Part shown: piece after piece, positions 36,261 to 46,041 of the stretch | Position numbering within the stretch: the stretch's first letter is position 1 | Layout of the letters: each line of letters begins with the position of its first letter | Source: Bretschneidera sinensis | Taxonomy: Eukaryota > Streptophyta > Magnoliopsida > Brassicales > Akaniaceae | Direction of reading: 5' to 3' | Assembly: GCA_023935145.1 (NCBI GenBank) | Contig: CM043700.1 | Coordinates: 63,568,620 to 63,632,619 of the forward strand | Length of the DNA: 64,000 nt | The notes under the pieces: model-generated | The model's database searches: none | Seen by the model: only the letters and a program-made list of their open reading frames with translations | What the model was told of the DNA's origin: nothing | Position numbers and translations under genes: made by a program

Positions 36261-37190
36261 ATGTTTGGTTCAATTCAATTACAAGCTTATCGTAAAATTA
36301 TTCCATCCAATGTTTTTTTTTTGTTGGAATTAAAGCTAAATTCAATTGTTTGGTTCACAATTATTTAACTTAATTTCAAGCTCTTATCCCGCATAAAGTG
36401 TATAACACATTCAACTTAGAGATGTGGTAATCTATTATTCCAACATGCTGAGCTAACAATGAAAATTTTTCAGACAAAAATACCCATAGTTTGAGTAGAT
36501 TATTACAAAATCGCCCATCTTTCATTTTTTTTATCTCTTCTGGCACTCTGTCATGGCCATCTATCTCTCTTTCTCTCCTATCTTCTTTCTTTTCTATGTC
36601 TTAGCAGCGGTGGTACAATATTAGAGAACCCTGAAATTTCAAATCCATGACTACTGTTCCTCTCGTCGAAGCCTCTCACGTTGTCATATCCTCATCGTGG
36701 TCTTCAAGTCCCACGCCTCTTAGCAAACGAAAACTTTTTCATTCTCACTGTTGAAAATTAAGTTGACGTTCTTCTTTATTGGAGAGCAAATCTGAACTAG
36801 CATAATAGTTAAAAAGGAGCTATTTTTATTAAATTAGTATATATTCAATTTATTTTTATCTCTCCCCTCGCCGTTGGAGCTTCAAACATGGCAATCAGAT
36901 TGGACATCTAAGGCAACGAATATTTGATCTTTTTGTCGTTTGTTTTATTAGATGAATATATTTTGTTTTTCAACCGTGAAACTCAAATATATTCTACAAA
37001 GTAAATATTTATATTTTATTTTGAGTTGTTTAAGGGATATTTTAGCCTTTTGCAACAAATTTCACTTTATTCTAATTTGTATTAGTGTGAACCAAACATT
37101 AAAATAGAATGATTATTCCATTTCATTTTTTTTCTATTAAAATGAAATTAGTATTTAATTCAATTTAACCTCACTTTTTTGAACCAAATG
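36261..37190. mobile_element. possible non-autonomous DNA element
   Basis: ATGTTTGGTTCAATT at the left and TTTTTTGAACCAAATG at the right are inverted over about 12 bases. A target duplication could not be assigned and the interior has no gene. Confidence 0.3.
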
Positions 37191-37237
37191 TGGTGTAATA
37201 GGTTTCTTGTAACTTTAATTTACCAAACCCATGTTAA

Positions 37238-37622
37238 AGCATGTTTGGTTCAGCTTATAAGTTGGTCAAACCAGCTTATAAGCTGATATCTCACTCTTGA
37301 TATCCGTTTGGTTCAGTTTATATTGTAGGAAGATTATAATTTAAAGAGAAAATAATTGGATTTTGATAAGTTGCAGGTTTTTTTTAAAATCTTCATTTTT
37401 CTAGAATCTAAAACATTATCCCAAATTATAATTTGATTATTTTAATAGTTTTAAGTTAATTTAAGTATTTTTTTATTAGATACATCTGCAGTTTATTTAA
37501 AACTTTAAGCAAGATACCTAAACACCAAACAATATAATTCTTAAAAATAATTTTAAGTACCAAATTATAATTTGATAATAATAATTGATAAATTGATTTC
37601 TTTAACTGAACCAAGCAAGCCC
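37238..37622. mobile_element. MITE, 385 bp, TSD TAA
   Basis: Ends AGCATGTTTGGTTCAGC and AACTGAACCAAGCAAGCCC are inverted copies with few mismatches. TAA flanks both ends (37235-37237 and 37623-37625). A 3-bp TWA duplication would suit PIF/Harbinger, but the terminus alone does not prove the superfamily. Confidence 0.55.
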
Positions 37623-37819
37623 TAAATAAACACATGAACATATAGTTTTTTTTTTTATTGAAAATACAACAATCACCCAATGCAAAAATCAAAGCAAAGA
37701 AACAGGCCATGAATGTTCCACTATATAGTACTTTTGCATTTTACTATTTTCTATACATGGAGACTTTGTTAATTTGTTTACTTCTCCAAAATCCCTAAAT
37801 TAATTCTAATGATAAACAA

Positions 37820-38638
37820 TCAATGTTTCTTTTGTTTTGCACTACATTTAGGTTGCATCACAACGGGAGAATCTTGCCTAACAGGGCTCTTTACACCACA
37901 AATCTTGTGTTTCATCCGCCATGGCAAGAACTCTTGCAGGCCACAACCCTTTGGTGAGGAGACCCTTGAAACACACGCCTCTGGATAATTGCAGAAATAA
38001 GGAAGCTTCTTGTTCAAATTCTTGGAGACAGCTAAAGCTGATGATGCAGCAGCCAATGCAGTAGCATCTGGAAGAAAACGTTGGATTATATAACTTGGAG
38101 ATAAACTACCACTAAGATCAACAACACTCTCTAAATTAGTTAACCCGTCTAAGTGATCACTATTCTTTGGATTTAAGTTTAACCCATGTAATGATCCATG
38201 GAGTTTCTCTGCTTTTTCAACAATGTCTATTGCCTCTGTTAATGACAAAACATCAACAGCATCTGAAAAAATTTCATCGTTTTCGTCATCGTAGTCATCA
38301 TCAACATCTGCATCAAATCCATCATCCTGATCATGAAGGGCAAGATCATAATTTGGAACACTAGCTGCTGATTCTTGTGGATGCCATCTGCTTGGTGGGA
38401 GTTTCGGACGCGGTGTGCTACCTTCAGGGATGTTATCACTTCTGTCCAAGTTCTTAGGCCTGCCTGGAACTTGTTCCCAGCAAAATGGAATCCTTGTAAT
38501 ATCCCCTGTACAAGAAATTTCTTGATCTTCACCAATGTAATTATAACCAGGACGCTTTGTTGATAAGAGTGGAGCATTCAAGTTTAGCTTTCCAGGGCGT
38601 TTCACATTCATATCCTTTTCCTTACCTTCTTCTTCCAT
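37820..38638 (-). CDS. DUF688-family protein
   Basis: A 272-residue single-exon frame. Recognised family features in order: LNLNAPLLSTKRPGY near residues 18-32, the IPFCWEQVPGRPK box near 51-63, PRPKLPPSRW near 76-85, an acidic run (DADVDDDYDDENDE) near 108-121, and the SPSYIIQRFLPDATALAAASSA box near 180-201. It ends in a basic tail. DUF688 (PF05097) proteins are plant-specific; their molecular function is not established, and I see no catalytic motif, signal peptide or membrane segment. A TATA-like TTATAATAAT lies on the minus strand near 38710-38720. The gene stands alone between MITE-like DNA and a copia element. Confidence 0.85.
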   Translation of the reverse strand: MEEEGKEKDMNVKRPGKLNLNAPLLSTKRPGYNYIGEDQEISCTGDITRIPFCWEQVPGRPKNLDRSDNIPEGSTPRPKLPPSRWHPQESAASVPNYDLALHDQDDGFDADVDDDYDDENDEIFSDAVDVLSLTEAIDIVEKAEKLHGSLHGLNLNPKNSDHLDGLTNLESVVDLSGSLSPSYIIQRFLPDATALAAASSALAVSKNLNKKLPYFCNYPEACVSRVSSPKGCGLQEFLPWRMKHKICGVKSPVRQDSPVVMQPKCSAKQKKH

Positions 38639-38649
38639 AGAGATTACAC

Positions 38650-39078
38650 AAATGATTTTGTTACATAGATATTAGCTTCCATATGAGATTCAAAAAGTGG
38701 GTGTGTGATATTATTATAAAGCAGTTGAAAATATGGGTGTCTCGTGTTGTCAATTAAAGGTGAGGAAATGATATTTTTCTTCACTTTTTAATGTTCACGG
38801 GTGTGATTGGAAGAGAAGGAACCTTCAATCTGAGATTGATTTAGGACCAGGAGCTCAACACCAAATTCATTGCTCAACACATGGAAATCAAATTGGCCAT
38901 GACTTTTGACCTTCTAATGTAGAACTGAGAGTTGAAAATGACCCTTGCTTTACCAAAAAGCAAACACTCAAGTCCCTTAATATTATTATGCGTACTTCTG
39001 TTTTCAAGTTTGTTCTTTTTATTTCTTTAATTTCATCAAACAACATCAACATCCGGTTCAATATATATGCCAATTGAT
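38650..39078 (-). other. promoter region of the DUF688 gene
   Basis: No gene. It runs from the DUF688 start to the edge of the copia LTR at 39079, leaving about 440 bp of upstream sequence. Confidence 0.4.
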
Positions 39079-39484
39079 TGTTAGAGTTGGTGCATACTTC
39101 ACGGGTCTAGATCTGTAGACTCTCCAATGACCACGGAGTCTCACTCCTTAATAAACAGACAGGGAGTAGGGGGCAGTGCCTCTGGGAATTCCAACCCCTA
39201 TACACGTTTTGGCTATGGATTTTTTGCTTAACGGATTGGGCTTGGACCCAAAAATAGCTGTGGTTTGCAGCAGAGCGGAAACCTTAATTAAGGCGTCTTA
39301 AGTTGCTTATAAATACTCTCTATATATTGAACGCACATTGTAGAGAGATTTGGGAGGCTGATTATAGTGAAACTTATTGTAGGACGTAGCCCTATTCTGG
39401 GGTGAACATGGGTATATCGTGTCTTCTTATTTTATTTTTGTTTATTTTCATTATTTGTGTGATTGTCAGGTCTCGAATCATTCA
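39079..39484 (+). repeat. 5' LTR of the outer copia element (406 bp)
   Basis: It contains CTTATAAATACTCTC (TATA box about 39308-39316), conserved in the 3' LTR. Confidence 0.8.
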
Positions 39485-39529
39485 TTTGGTATTAGAGCCT
39501 TGAGTTCGAGGATTAACAATCAGATCTGA

Positions 39530-40310
39530 AATCGAAAAGTTCAGAGGAAAGAGCTTCGAGTTGTGGAAACTGAAGATAGAGGATCTACTCGTGGACAGAG
39601 ATCTGTGGATGGTGATAGTTGATGAGAAATCGAAGAGTACAACAAGCATGACGGTAGTGTCCACGATAAAGGCGGCGTTGCCGGTGGTGGTTTTAGCGTC
39701 ATCTTCAGCGGCGATCACGGAGTGTGAGAAGCTCTATCGGAAGGCACGAAGTCTGATTCGATTGTGCCTGGTCTATTCTGTCCTGATAAACGTTTCTAGA
39801 GAGAAGACCGGGAAAGAACTCTAGAGGAAGCTGGAAAGCCTATATCATAGTAAATCTTTGGTAAACAAATTGTTTCTGCGGAAAAAGTTGTACAATCTTC
39901 AAATGACTGAGGGCGATTCTTTCTCTGCTTATCTACATGAGTTCAAAACTTTGATAGGTTAGTTATTATCTATCAGTGTTGATGTGACGAATGATGCTAA
40001 GGCCATTACACTGCTTTGTTCACTGCCTAATTCGTGGGATAACTTGATAGTTACGATTAGTAGTGGTACGACTGATCTGTCATTTAAGAGTGTGGTGGCA
40101 ATTTTATTGTCTGATGAGATGAGACGGTAAGGTACAGAAAACTCATAAAATGAGGCCTTATCTGTGAGAAGGCGAACCCATGATAGAGACTACAAGAGGT
40201 CTAGTGATAAACCTAAGTCTAGGGGAAGATAGAAAAGTATGGATAAATCTGGGTTTAAGTGTTGGAAGTGCAGGAAGCCCAGACATCTGAAGAAGGATTG
40301 CAGAAGTAAA
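39530..40310 (+). pseudogene. outer copia gag
   Basis: The reading frame shows the gag core (KFRGKSFELWKLKIEDLLVD, later KLYNLQMTEGDSFSAYLHEF) and a CCHC knuckle CWKCRKPRHLKKDC just before the inner element's insertion point. In-frame stops occur after the core and before the knuckle, so it is not translatable as one protein. Confidence 0.75.
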
Positions 40311-40315
40311 AGTGT

Positions 40316-41525
40316 TGTTGACCCTTATCTAATTTTAATAATGACAAAACACTACTCTAATTGTACTAACAGTTTTATCTAAGTGTTTAAATGGTAAAAG
40401 TTTTCAGCAAAGAAACAAGATGCAAGAACTCAGCTAGTATCAAACGTCAAGACAAGACAGAAGATATAGTATAAGCATTAAGGTATTGAAACCAACTATA
40501 AATTTCTTATGTTCAAGTAAGTAACTTGTCTTATGACTCTTTTTACAAAAGAATTTTGAAGAAACAAATAATTCAAATACTTCCAAGTCAAAAAAAAATT
40601 TATTACATGAAAAACTGGGTTGAAGGGCAACCCAGTCGACTGGCTCAAATGTATCGTCGACTGGGGTATGGGACAAAATGTCCCCAGTCGATTGGGTGCA
40701 CTACACCACTCAACTGGCATCTGGGACAGTGAGTTCCCAGTCGACTAGTGCTTAGGACCCAGTCGACTAGTACTCTCCCACAGCCTAAAAGTGAGATTTC
40801 TCACTTGACCCACTCGACTGGTATAAAGAACCAGTTGACTGGTAATTCAAAAATATTACCATTTGAGACGCGAGACTTAAGCATTTAATGCACCAAACCT
40901 ACCAAGTCAGTGTCTGATGGCCACTTCAATGAGCATTTAAAAACAAAAGATTACACATTCAATTCATAAGTTTGCTCATTAATTCTCAAAAGCTTTGAAA
41001 AATTTATTGTTGAGCCATTCTTCAAGCTCTTTCTTGAAAGAGAGATATTGTTCATTTGTAAAAGCATTCATTGCTATCTCTCTACAATTTTCTTTACAAC
41101 AAATCACATTTATTGTAAAGGGGAAAGAGTTGCAATAACTCTTAGAGTGTTTAGAATTAAACACTTCTTTGTAAGCTTCCGTGAGGAAGGGATTAGCTTC
41201 CGCAAGGAAGGGAATAGCTTCTGAGAGGAAAAGATTGGTTGTAAGGTTTATACAACACCCGTGAAGTTGTACGACTAAAAGTTTTAGTGGATTACTTCAA
41301 GGAAGTTCCTTGAAGATAGTGAACGTAGGGTTGGAAGGAATCCAATATTGTCGAACCACTATAAACTGAGTTTGCACTTTCTCTTCCTTAAACTCTTTTA
41401 CTTAAAGCACATTACTTGTTTGTATGCTTGTGCATTTAACTGTTTTTATAAACTTGCAAATAATTAGCAAAAGTTTTTAATAACCCAATTCACCCCCCTC
41501 TTGGGTTAGAACCCCAGTTTACAAT
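40316..41525 (+). repeat. 5' LTR of the inner element (1,210 bp), TATA segment deleted
   Basis: It aligns with the 3' LTR and with the solo LTR at 25384-26470, but lacks the stretch that carries CAAGGCTATATAAACC there; the sequence goes directly from GTCTGATGGC to CACTTCAATGAGC. It contains a cluster of about eight GTCGACTGG-like palindromes at 40632-40835. Confidence 0.75.
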
Positions 41526-41579
41526 TGGTGTCAGAGCCTCGTTATCAATTTCAAGCTTAAAATCCTTGAGTTGATCTGA

Positions 41580-41895
41580 TGGCATCAAATAGCTATTCTG
41601 AAGGACATTCCTACACTAGGCCTCCCTTGTTCAATGGCTCCAACTATAACTACTGGAAATACAGGACGAAAATCTTTGTCGAATGACAAGATTACAGTCT
41701 ATGGAGAGTCATTGAGGAAGGACCTAGAATTCCTACAAAGGAAACAACCATTGGAGAAATCAATCATACAATGCCTAAACTCAAAACTGAGTTCAATGAA
41801 GAGGATTGTAGAATGATGTCTCTCAATAGTAGAGCCACAAGCATTTTACATTGTGCTTTAGATATTTTTGAATATAATAAAATTTCAGAATGAGT
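41580..41895 (+). pseudogene. inner element gag N-terminal fragment (DUF4219/UBN2 type)
   Basis: From ATG 41580 the frame reads RPPLFNGSNYNYWKYRTKIF, the standard start of copia gag in this clade, then a stop, then more gag sequence (EFNEEDCRMMSLNSRA) before another stop at about 41893. The zinc knuckle is absent. Confidence 0.7.
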
Positions 41896-41984
41896 ATTAA
41901 ACCTTATTTAATATTTCCCTCACTCGAGAGGGCATAGATAAACAAATTTTGTGCTAAAACTCTAAGTTGAAGCTTTCTTTTAAG

Positions 41985-42760
41985 GTCCAATCGACTGGTA
42001 AGTTGACCTTAGTCGACTGGTAATACACTGCATTTTCACCCAGTCGACTAATCTAAGTACTCAGTCGACTGGTAGAACAAGACCTTGTTTGGAGCCAAAT
42101 TTTTGAATTTCTGGTAACTACCCAGTCGACTAGTATGAATAACATAGCCGATTGGTATTTCTCTGCTAGTTTACCCAATCGACTAGTATCCCGATCCAGT
42201 CGACTGGTATGTCAAAAATTTCTAAATCAGTTAAGGACCCAGTTGATTGGTGCCCTAACCTAGTCGACTAGTATCTCGATTCTATAAATAGTCGCCATTT
42301 TCAAAACCCTGAAGCTTTCTCTCTCAAGAAAATCTCCATTTTTTGTCCAAATTCTCATAAAACACTCCACAGAAACCTTAATCTCATCCCCTATCACCTT
42401 CATTTCAACTTTCCACGATTGAAAGTTCTTTTTTCCCAAAAATCTCTCAGATCTCCCTAAAAACACTTTTTTCAAAAAGTCTGAGAGAATCTGGATCAAA
42501 ACCACGATTGGAGGACCTCACGCTCCTACAAGGCCACGGTCTAAGAAATCCACGGCACCGGAGGCCAAAGAAAAAGGCTTGGTGGGATTCTCGAGCAAAA
42601 AAGAGAGGACAGAGCTCAACGACTTACTCTTCTGGAATCCAGCCGCCAAAGAGAGGTATAATTAAGTCATTTGTACTCCGTAATATGCTTTAACTACTTA
42701 TGCTAGTGTGGAAACTTCCGTTTCTTCCTGGGAAATCTTCCTAGCTCTAAATAATGCCTA
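41985..42760 (+). other. interior promoter-like module with a broken extra ORF
   Basis: Six or more GTCGACTGG-like palindromes (41985-42265) are followed by TCTATAAATAGTCG (TATA box, about 42283-42290), a 200-bp CT-rich leader and a frame near 42495 reading TIGGPHAPTRPRSKKSTAPE and later FWNPAAKERYN. From memory this matches the start of plant 'putative plant transposon protein' ORFs (PF20167 type) found beside retroelements. Stops follow at once, so it is a remnant. Confidence 0.5.
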
Positions 42761-43066
42761 GTTTTTGGATATAAGTTTTTTTATGCATTATCTTACTATC
42801 TATAGTATCCATATTGCTTACTTTTTTAGTTTGCACCCCCTTTTCTGTTGTTGTCAAAACGGGGGAGAAAATGAGAAAAAGAGAAATATCAATGTAAACT
42901 TAAAATATAGCATAGATTTAGGGGGAGAATTGCTCCGAAGACCCTGATGAATATAAGTTTGTTTTACTTTGCTTAGTTAGGTTGTTTATAAACTACATTT
43001 GAACTGCTTTACAGGTTGGTTTTATCCGAAAAACAGAGGAAACTCTGTCCATTTTTTTTTCTAAAA

Positions 43067-44332
43067 ACCCAACACTTATCTAATTTTAATAATGACAAAA
43101 CACTACTCTAATTATACTATCAGTTTTATCTAAGTGTTTAAACGGTAAAAGCTTTCAGCGAAGAAACAAGATACAAGAACTCAACCGGTATTAAACGCCA
43201 AGACAAGACAGAAGATATAGTATAGTCATTAAGGTATTGAAACCAATTGTAAATAGCTTATGTTCAAGTAAGTAGCGTGTCTTATGGCTCTTTTTACAAA
43301 ATAATTTTGACAAAACTATTAATTCAAATACTTCTAAGTCAAAAATAATTTTATTACATGAAAAACTGGGTTGAAGGGCAACCTAGTCGACTAGCTCAAA
43401 TGCACTAGTCGACTGGGTATGGGACAAAATGTCCCTATTCAATTGGTGTGGAGCACCCAGTCGACTGGCATCTGGGATAGTGAGCTCCTAGTCGACTTAT
43501 GCTTAGGACCCAATCGATTGGTACTCTCCTACGGCCTAAAAGTGAGATTTCTCACTTGACCTAGTCGACTGGTATAAAGAACCAGTCGACTAGTAATTCA
43601 AAAATATGATTATTTGAGACGCGGGACTTGAGTGTATCTAACAGCCGTATTAATTCAAGGCTATATAAACCCACTTCAATGAGCATTAAAAAACAAAAAA
43701 TTACACATTCAATTCATAAGTTTGTTCATTAATTTTCAAAAGCTTTGAAAAAATTATTGTTGAGCCATTCTTCAAGCTCTTTCTTGAAAGAGAGATATTG
43801 TTCATTTGTAAAAGCTTTCATTACTATCTCTCTACCATTTACTTTACAACAAATCGCATTTATTATAAAGGGGAAAAAGTTGTAATAACTCTTAGAGTGT
43901 TTAGAATTAAACACTTCTTTGTAAGCTTTCGTGAGGAAGGGATTAGCTTCTGTGAGGAAGGGAATAACTTCCACAAGGAAGGAAATAGCTTACGCAAAGA
44001 AGGGAATATCTTCCACAATGAAGGGAATAGCTTCCGAGAGGAAGGGATTGGTTTTAAGGTTTGTACAACACCCGTGAAGTTGTACGACTAAAAGTTTTAG
44101 TGGATTACTTCAAAAAGGTTCCCTGAAAAGAGTGAACGTAGGGTCGGAAGAAATCCGATATTACCGAATCACTATAAATTGAGTTTGCATTTTCTCTTCC
44201 TTAAACTCTTTTACTTAAAGCACATTACTTGTTTGTATGCTTATGCATTTAACTATTTTTATAAAATTGCAAATAATTAGCAAAAAATTTAAACCCAATT
44301 CACCCCCTCTTGGATTAGAACCCCAGTCTACA
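43067..44332 (+). repeat. 3' LTR of the inner element (about 1,266 bp)
   Basis: It retains GGCTATATAAACCC (about 43661-43674). Near 43925-44045 a short unit GCTTCCGYGAGGAAGGGA is amplified to six or seven diverged copies, against about three in the 5' LTR. Confidence 0.75.
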
Positions 44333-44337
44333 AGTTT

Positions 44338-46036
44338 GAACCTTAAAAAATGGATTGGCGAAATGTCAACTTCAAGAAACAAGAACCAGAATAATGATAC
44401 ACGTCTTATTTGGCTCAATCAGATCAAAATGTCTGGATAATTGACACAGATGCATCCTTTCACATGACACCTCATAGAGATTGGTTTCGTGAGTATGAAA
44501 CCTTTGATGTGGGAAACGTTTTATTAGGAGATAACTCTTCGATGAAAATTGTTGTTCGTGGGAAGGTGAAGTTAAAAATGAATGATGGGACGGTCAGGAC
44601 ACTTCCAAGCATGATGCATATTCTAGGTCTCAATAGAAACCTGATGTTAGTCAGCAAGATAAGGGACGAGGGAGTGAATTTCAGTTGTGACAAAAATTCA
44701 TGCATGATGACTCATGGATCGCTAGTAATCATACGAGGTGTTTGGTATGGTACGTTGTAATAGTTGTTGGGAAGTACAGGAGGCAACTAGTGATGAGGCA
44801 AAGTCTTCTTTGTTGTAGAATCAGAGGCTTGGGCATATCGATGAAAAAGAATTATCTATTTTATCATCGAAGCAGATGGTGAAAGGAATCCCAGATTGTT
44901 CCATAAGATTCGATTTTTGTGAGCATTGTCTACATGGTAAGAAGAACTGGGTGAGTTTTCAGTCCACTAGCATGAGGGTGAAGTGTATTCTGGATTTGAT
45001 ACACAATGATGTCTTTGGGCCAGTTTCAGTCCAATCTATTGAAAAATCAAAGTATTATGTATCTTTCATTGATGATTTTTCAAAGAATGCATGGATATAC
45101 TTTATCAAGAGTTAAGCTGAAGCATTTGATAAGTTCTGTGAGTTTAAAGCCTTAGTTGAAAATCAAATGGAAAAAAATATAAAGGTGTTGAGAACAGATA
45201 ATGGAGGGAAATTTTGCTCTGACAAGTTTGAGCAATTTTGTGTGGCAAGCGGCATTGCAAGACAAAAAACAACTTCATATACACCTCAATAGAATGGAGT
45301 GGCCAAGAGACTCAATCGATCATTCATGTAGAAGTCAAGGAGTTCTGAGCAGAGGCGGCGACTACAACATGTTATCTAAAGAACATGTCACTTACATCAG
45401 ATTTGTAGGATCAGACGCCATTTGAGGCACTACTCGGGAAAAAGTCAAGTTTGGCTCATGTTAGGGTGTTTGGTTGTGATGCTTATATGTATGTGCCAAA
45501 ATAAAAGAGAATCAAACTTGACAGCAAATCAGTGAAATGTAAGTTCATTGGTTACAATGATAGGGTCAAAAGGTGTTATGCAATCCAAAAAACAGGAGTA
45601 CAGTTTTCAACAGAGATGCTGTGTTCAAATACAAAAAATGATGTGGCGGTTGTCTAAGATGTACCAGAATAGCCAAAGCAAGTTCAAATTGAACTTTGAT
45701 CAGTAGATAAAGAATGGGAGACTACCCCACGAACTGCACCGGATAATTTATATTCTGAGTCAGTTGGGTTTGAGCACGATATTCATGTTTCTGATGTGGA
45801 GGATGATGATTCAAAGGCTGGTTCGGGGACAAAGACCATACTGGTCATGAGAAGATCCACACGGGTTATGAGGCCACCTATCAGATATTCCCCTAGTGCT
45901 TGCATTATACTATATACTTTAAATATTACTAGTGATGATCCTAGCACAGTAAAAGAGGCGATGACCTCGGAGGATGCAAATCTGTGGAAGGATGCTATGA
46001 AAGAGGAGATGCAAGCACTAGACATGAATGAAACAT
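44338..46036 (+). pseudogene. outer copia protease, pre-integrase and integrase
   Basis: The frame 44410-44760 carries the protease, with IIDTDASFHMTPHRDW where the family has D-S/T-G-A; the catalytic-site glycine is Asp here. The frame 44876-45115 holds CEHCLHGK and the integrase core (DLIHNDVFGPVSV, FIDDFSKNAW). Later parts (45796-46036) reach the integrase-RT linker ending MNETL at the next insertion. Stops at 45115 and elsewhere break it. Confidence 0.75.
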
Positions 46037-46041
46037 TGAGT

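Larger units (their letters stand above)
40316..44332 (+). mobile_element. inner copia-type element nested in the outer gag
   Basis: LTRs at 40316-41525 and about 43067-44332 flank a 1.5-kb interior. The PBS reads TGGTGTCAGAGCC (41528-41540). AGTGT (40311-40315) and AGTTT (44333-44337) flank the element, a 4-of-5 match duplication. The interior has a gag start and a second, unrelated small unit but no protease, integrase or reverse transcriptase, so it is a deletion derivative. The GGGGGAGAA purine boxes near 42860 and 42920 are typical of copia 3' interiors. Confidence 0.8.

Noticed and set aside
40526..40732. 68-codon frame in the inner LTR
   Set aside because: It consists of the GTCGACTGG palindrome cluster. 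The matching region in the partner LTR is not open.
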